From contig CALIZJ010000316.1 of the NCBI GenBank assembly GCA_938028845.1, positions 1-7,532 of the forward strand: a DNA stretch of 7,532 bases. Reading direction: 5' to 3'. Of this stretch, positions 6,208 to 7,532 are shown piece after piece; position 1 is the stretch's first letter, and every line of letters begins with the position of its first letter. Source of the stretch: an uncultured Blautia sp. GTDB lineage: Bacteria > Bacillota > Clostridia > Lachnospirales > Lachnospiraceae. The notes below the pieces were generated by a model. It was not told the origin of the DNA. It did no database searches and saw nothing but the letters and a program-made list of their open reading frames with translations. The position numbers and the translations under genes were made by a program.

Positions 6208-6240
6208 CTCCTTGTAAGAGAATTACAAGGAGGTTTTTTT
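6205..6240 (+). terminator. Hairpin plus T-run overlapping the ABC gene ribosome site
   Basis: Bases 6205-6217 pair with 6223-6235 over 13 bp (one G-U) around the loop GAGAA, and seven Ts (6234-6240) run to the ATG at 6241. The shape is that of an intrinsic terminator for RNA coming from the kinase gene. Its 3' arm is the ribosome site AAGGAGG (6227-6233), so it would also block translation of any read-through. The stem has only four G-C pairs, so its strength as a terminator is uncertain. RNA started at the predicted local promoter would keep just GTAA of the 5' arm and leave the ribosome site free. Confidence 0.65.
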
Positions 6241-7149
6241 ATGGACAGCAGGATTGAGATTAAGAATCTGAATCAATATTATGGGAAAAAGCAGGTGCTT
6301 CATGAGATCACTCTTACCATAGAAAGGGGAATGTTCGGTCTTTTAGGGCCTAATGGAGCGGGAAAGACAACGCTTATGAAAACGTTATCTACTCTGCTTC
6401 CTTTAAAGGACGGACAGGTGAAGGTGTGCGGCATCCCGTTAAAGGAAGCTAAGGAAATACGGAAGATCACCGGCTATCTTCCTCAGGATTTTTCCATGTA
6501 TCCTTCTATGAGCGTGGGGGAGGTGATGGATTACCTGGGAGTACTCTCCGGGATGCCGGGAGATGAGCGGAGAAAACGGATTCCCATGCTCTTGGATCAG
6601 GTGAATCTTGCCGGAGAGGAGAAAAAGAAGGTAAAGGCTCTTTCAGGAGGAATGAAGCGTAGGCTTGGCATTGCCCAGGCGCTTCTTCATGACCCAAAGG
6701 TTTTGATCGTGGATGAACCCACTGCGGGATTGGATCCGGAGGAGCGGATCCGCTTCCGGAATCTCTTAGGGGATGTGGCGAAGGACAGGATCGTCATCCT
6801 CTCCACTCACATTGTGGGGGATGTGGAAGCGTCCTGTGAGAACATTGGCATTCTGGACAAAGGGTCCCTTTTGTTTTGGGGAACAGTGGAAGAGCTGATG
6901 GAGAACGCGGTAAATAAGGTGTATGAAATAGACGCAGATAAAAAAACGCTGGAAGAATTAAAACAGCAGTATCTGGTCACCAGCGTGAAACCCCGGGGAA
7001 GGAGCATGCATGTACGACTTTTGTCAAAACAGCCGGTGGAGGGAGCGGATTTATGCGAGCCTCATATGGAGGACGCCTATCTCCTTTGTCTGCATGAAAA
7101 CGGCGCGGATTTAAGAAAAGGGGAGGTGGAGCTTTCATGCTGTATTTAA
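6241..7149 (+). CDS. ABC transporter ATP-binding protein
   Basis: This is a 302-residue ATPase subunit that powers the membrane partner encoded next. The nucleotide-binding domain covers about residues 4-220: Walker A GPNGAGKT (36-43), Q-loop Gln82 in YLPQDFSMYP, signature LSGGM (134-138), Walker B VLIVDEP (154-160), D-loop AGLD (162-165) and H-loop His190 in STH. About 80 further residues form a C-terminal extension of the kind seen in export-type ABC-2 ATPases. The start is fixed by AAGGAGG (6227-6233), 7 nt before the ATG. A TTG at 6187 in the same frame would place translation through the hairpin and is rejected. The gene overlaps its permease by 13 bp. Its pairing with a two-component system suggests export or defence against a membrane-active compound, but the substrate cannot be read from sequence. 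Confidence 0.95.
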   Translation: MDSRIEIKNLNQYYGKKQVLHEITLTIERGMFGLLGPNGAGKTTLMKTLSTLLPLKDGQVKVCGIPLKEAKEIRKITGYLPQDFSMYPSMSVGEVMDYLGVLSGMPGDERRKRIPMLLDQVNLAGEEKKKVKALSGGMKRRLGIAQALLHDPKVLIVDEPTAGLDPEERIRFRNLLGDVAKDRIVILSTHIVGDVEASCENIGILDKGSLLFWGTVEELMENAVNKVYEIDADKKTLEELKQQYLVTSVKPRGRSMHVRLLSKQPVEGADLCEPHMEDAYLLCLHENGADLRKGEVELSCCI

Positions 7150-7532
7150 AGGAATTAAAAAAGGTTGTCTTTTCTCTTTTGTTTGTAATCTATGCGGCGG
7201 GGGCGTTTATCATGCAGAACAGCCAGGACGCCATGGATTTTAGGGGAGAAAAACTTTCTGAGCCTGTAGAGGGAGAGGATTATGGGATGCATCCTAAGGA
7301 GGATCCCGAAGTGATCATGGAAAACGCCTGGGAGACTCTTTACGGGGAGTTTTTACAGAATATGTATATCGCATATCCCATCGGCTTTTATAAAGAAGTA
7401 AGGCTAAATGAAAAGGAAATGGAGGAAATGGCGGCTGTACTGGAAAACCTGACTGGTACGCCGGCGAAAACTTTTCTTTCGGAGGCACGGCAATGGGAAG
7501 GCGATGAGCAGTTTTATGGAGGGTTTACCATA
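7137..7532 (+). CDS. ABC transporter membrane subunit, 5' part (runs off the window)
   Basis: This open frame of 132 codons has no stop and is cut by the window end. It starts at the ATG overlapping the ATPase gene by 13 bp, with GGGAGG (7121-7126) or GGTGGA (7125-7130) as ribosome site. The N-terminus MLYLKELKKV is short, basic and cytoplasmic, followed by one membrane segment at about 11-26 (VFSLLFVIYAAGAFIM). It then has at least 105 mostly polar, acidic residues without another membrane segment. This fits an ABC-2-type permease with a large loop between the first two membrane helices, probably outside the cell. The stretch EVIMENAWETLYGEFLQNMY and then YPIGFYKEVRLNEKEM resembles Clostridia permeases found with such two-component/ATPase genes, from memory and not from a search. 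Confidence 0.82.
   Translation, partial: MLYLKELKKVVFSLLFVIYAAGAFIMQNSQDAMDFRGEKLSEPVEGEDYGMHPKEDPEVIMENAWETLYGEFLQNMYIAYPIGFYKEVRLNEKEMEEMAAVLENLTGTPAKTFLSEARQWEGDEQFYGGFTI

Noticed and set aside
6187..6240. Upstream TTG start adding 18 residues to the ABC ATPase
   Set aside because: It would lie in the promoter and the hairpin. The strong AAGGAGG 7 nt before the ATG at 6241 decides the start.

Overview
The window looks like a contig end from a draft or metagenomic assembly of a Gram-positive anaerobe, most likely a Clostridia/Lachnospiraceae-type bacterium. This is judged from the argC-argJ-argB-argD order, strong AGGAGG ribosome binding sites, AT-rich promoters, the Cys-rich small membrane protein, and a two-component/ABC-2 unit of a style common in gut Firmicutes. 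No search was run, so the taxonomic call is an inference. All genes are on the + strand and tightly packed. No gap exceeds 300 bases, and no tRNA, rRNA, CRISPR array or mobile element was seen.

Positions 1-23 are not genomic. They match the 3' end of the standard Illumina TruSeq read-2 adapter. Genomic sequence begins at about base 24, inside argC, whose first half is missing.

Bases 24-3920 hold an arginine biosynthesis operon: argC (3' part), argJ, argB and argD. Together they run the acetylated cycle. ArgB phosphorylates N-acetylglutamate, ArgC reduces it, ArgD transaminates it to N-acetylornithine, and ArgJ moves the acetyl group back to glutamate and releases ornithine. ArgB carries the N-terminal helix and C-terminal signature of arginine-inhibited enzymes. 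A 50-residue FeoB-associated-type Cys-rich membrane protein (3999-4151) follows, then a strong intrinsic terminator (4158-4196).

Bases 4201-7532 hold a signalling/transport unit: an OmpR-family response regulator, an overlapping sensor histidine kinase, an ABC transporter ATPase, and the start of its membrane partner, which runs off the window. The upstream regions of the regulator gene and of the ATPase gene match without gaps at 23 of 32 positions. The match covers a two-half-site, 11-bp-period element plus the -10 box, which suggests the regulator drives both its own operon and the transporter.

At both of these promoters an inverted repeat starts at or beside the -10 box and ends in the Shine-Dalgarno sequence. 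A transcript reading in from upstream would fold the ribosome site into a hairpin; at the transporter gene the hairpin also has a T-run like a terminator. A transcript starting at the local promoter would lack most of the 5' arm and leave the site open. This paired design is the most interesting signal in the window. It is an inference from sequence and has not been tested.
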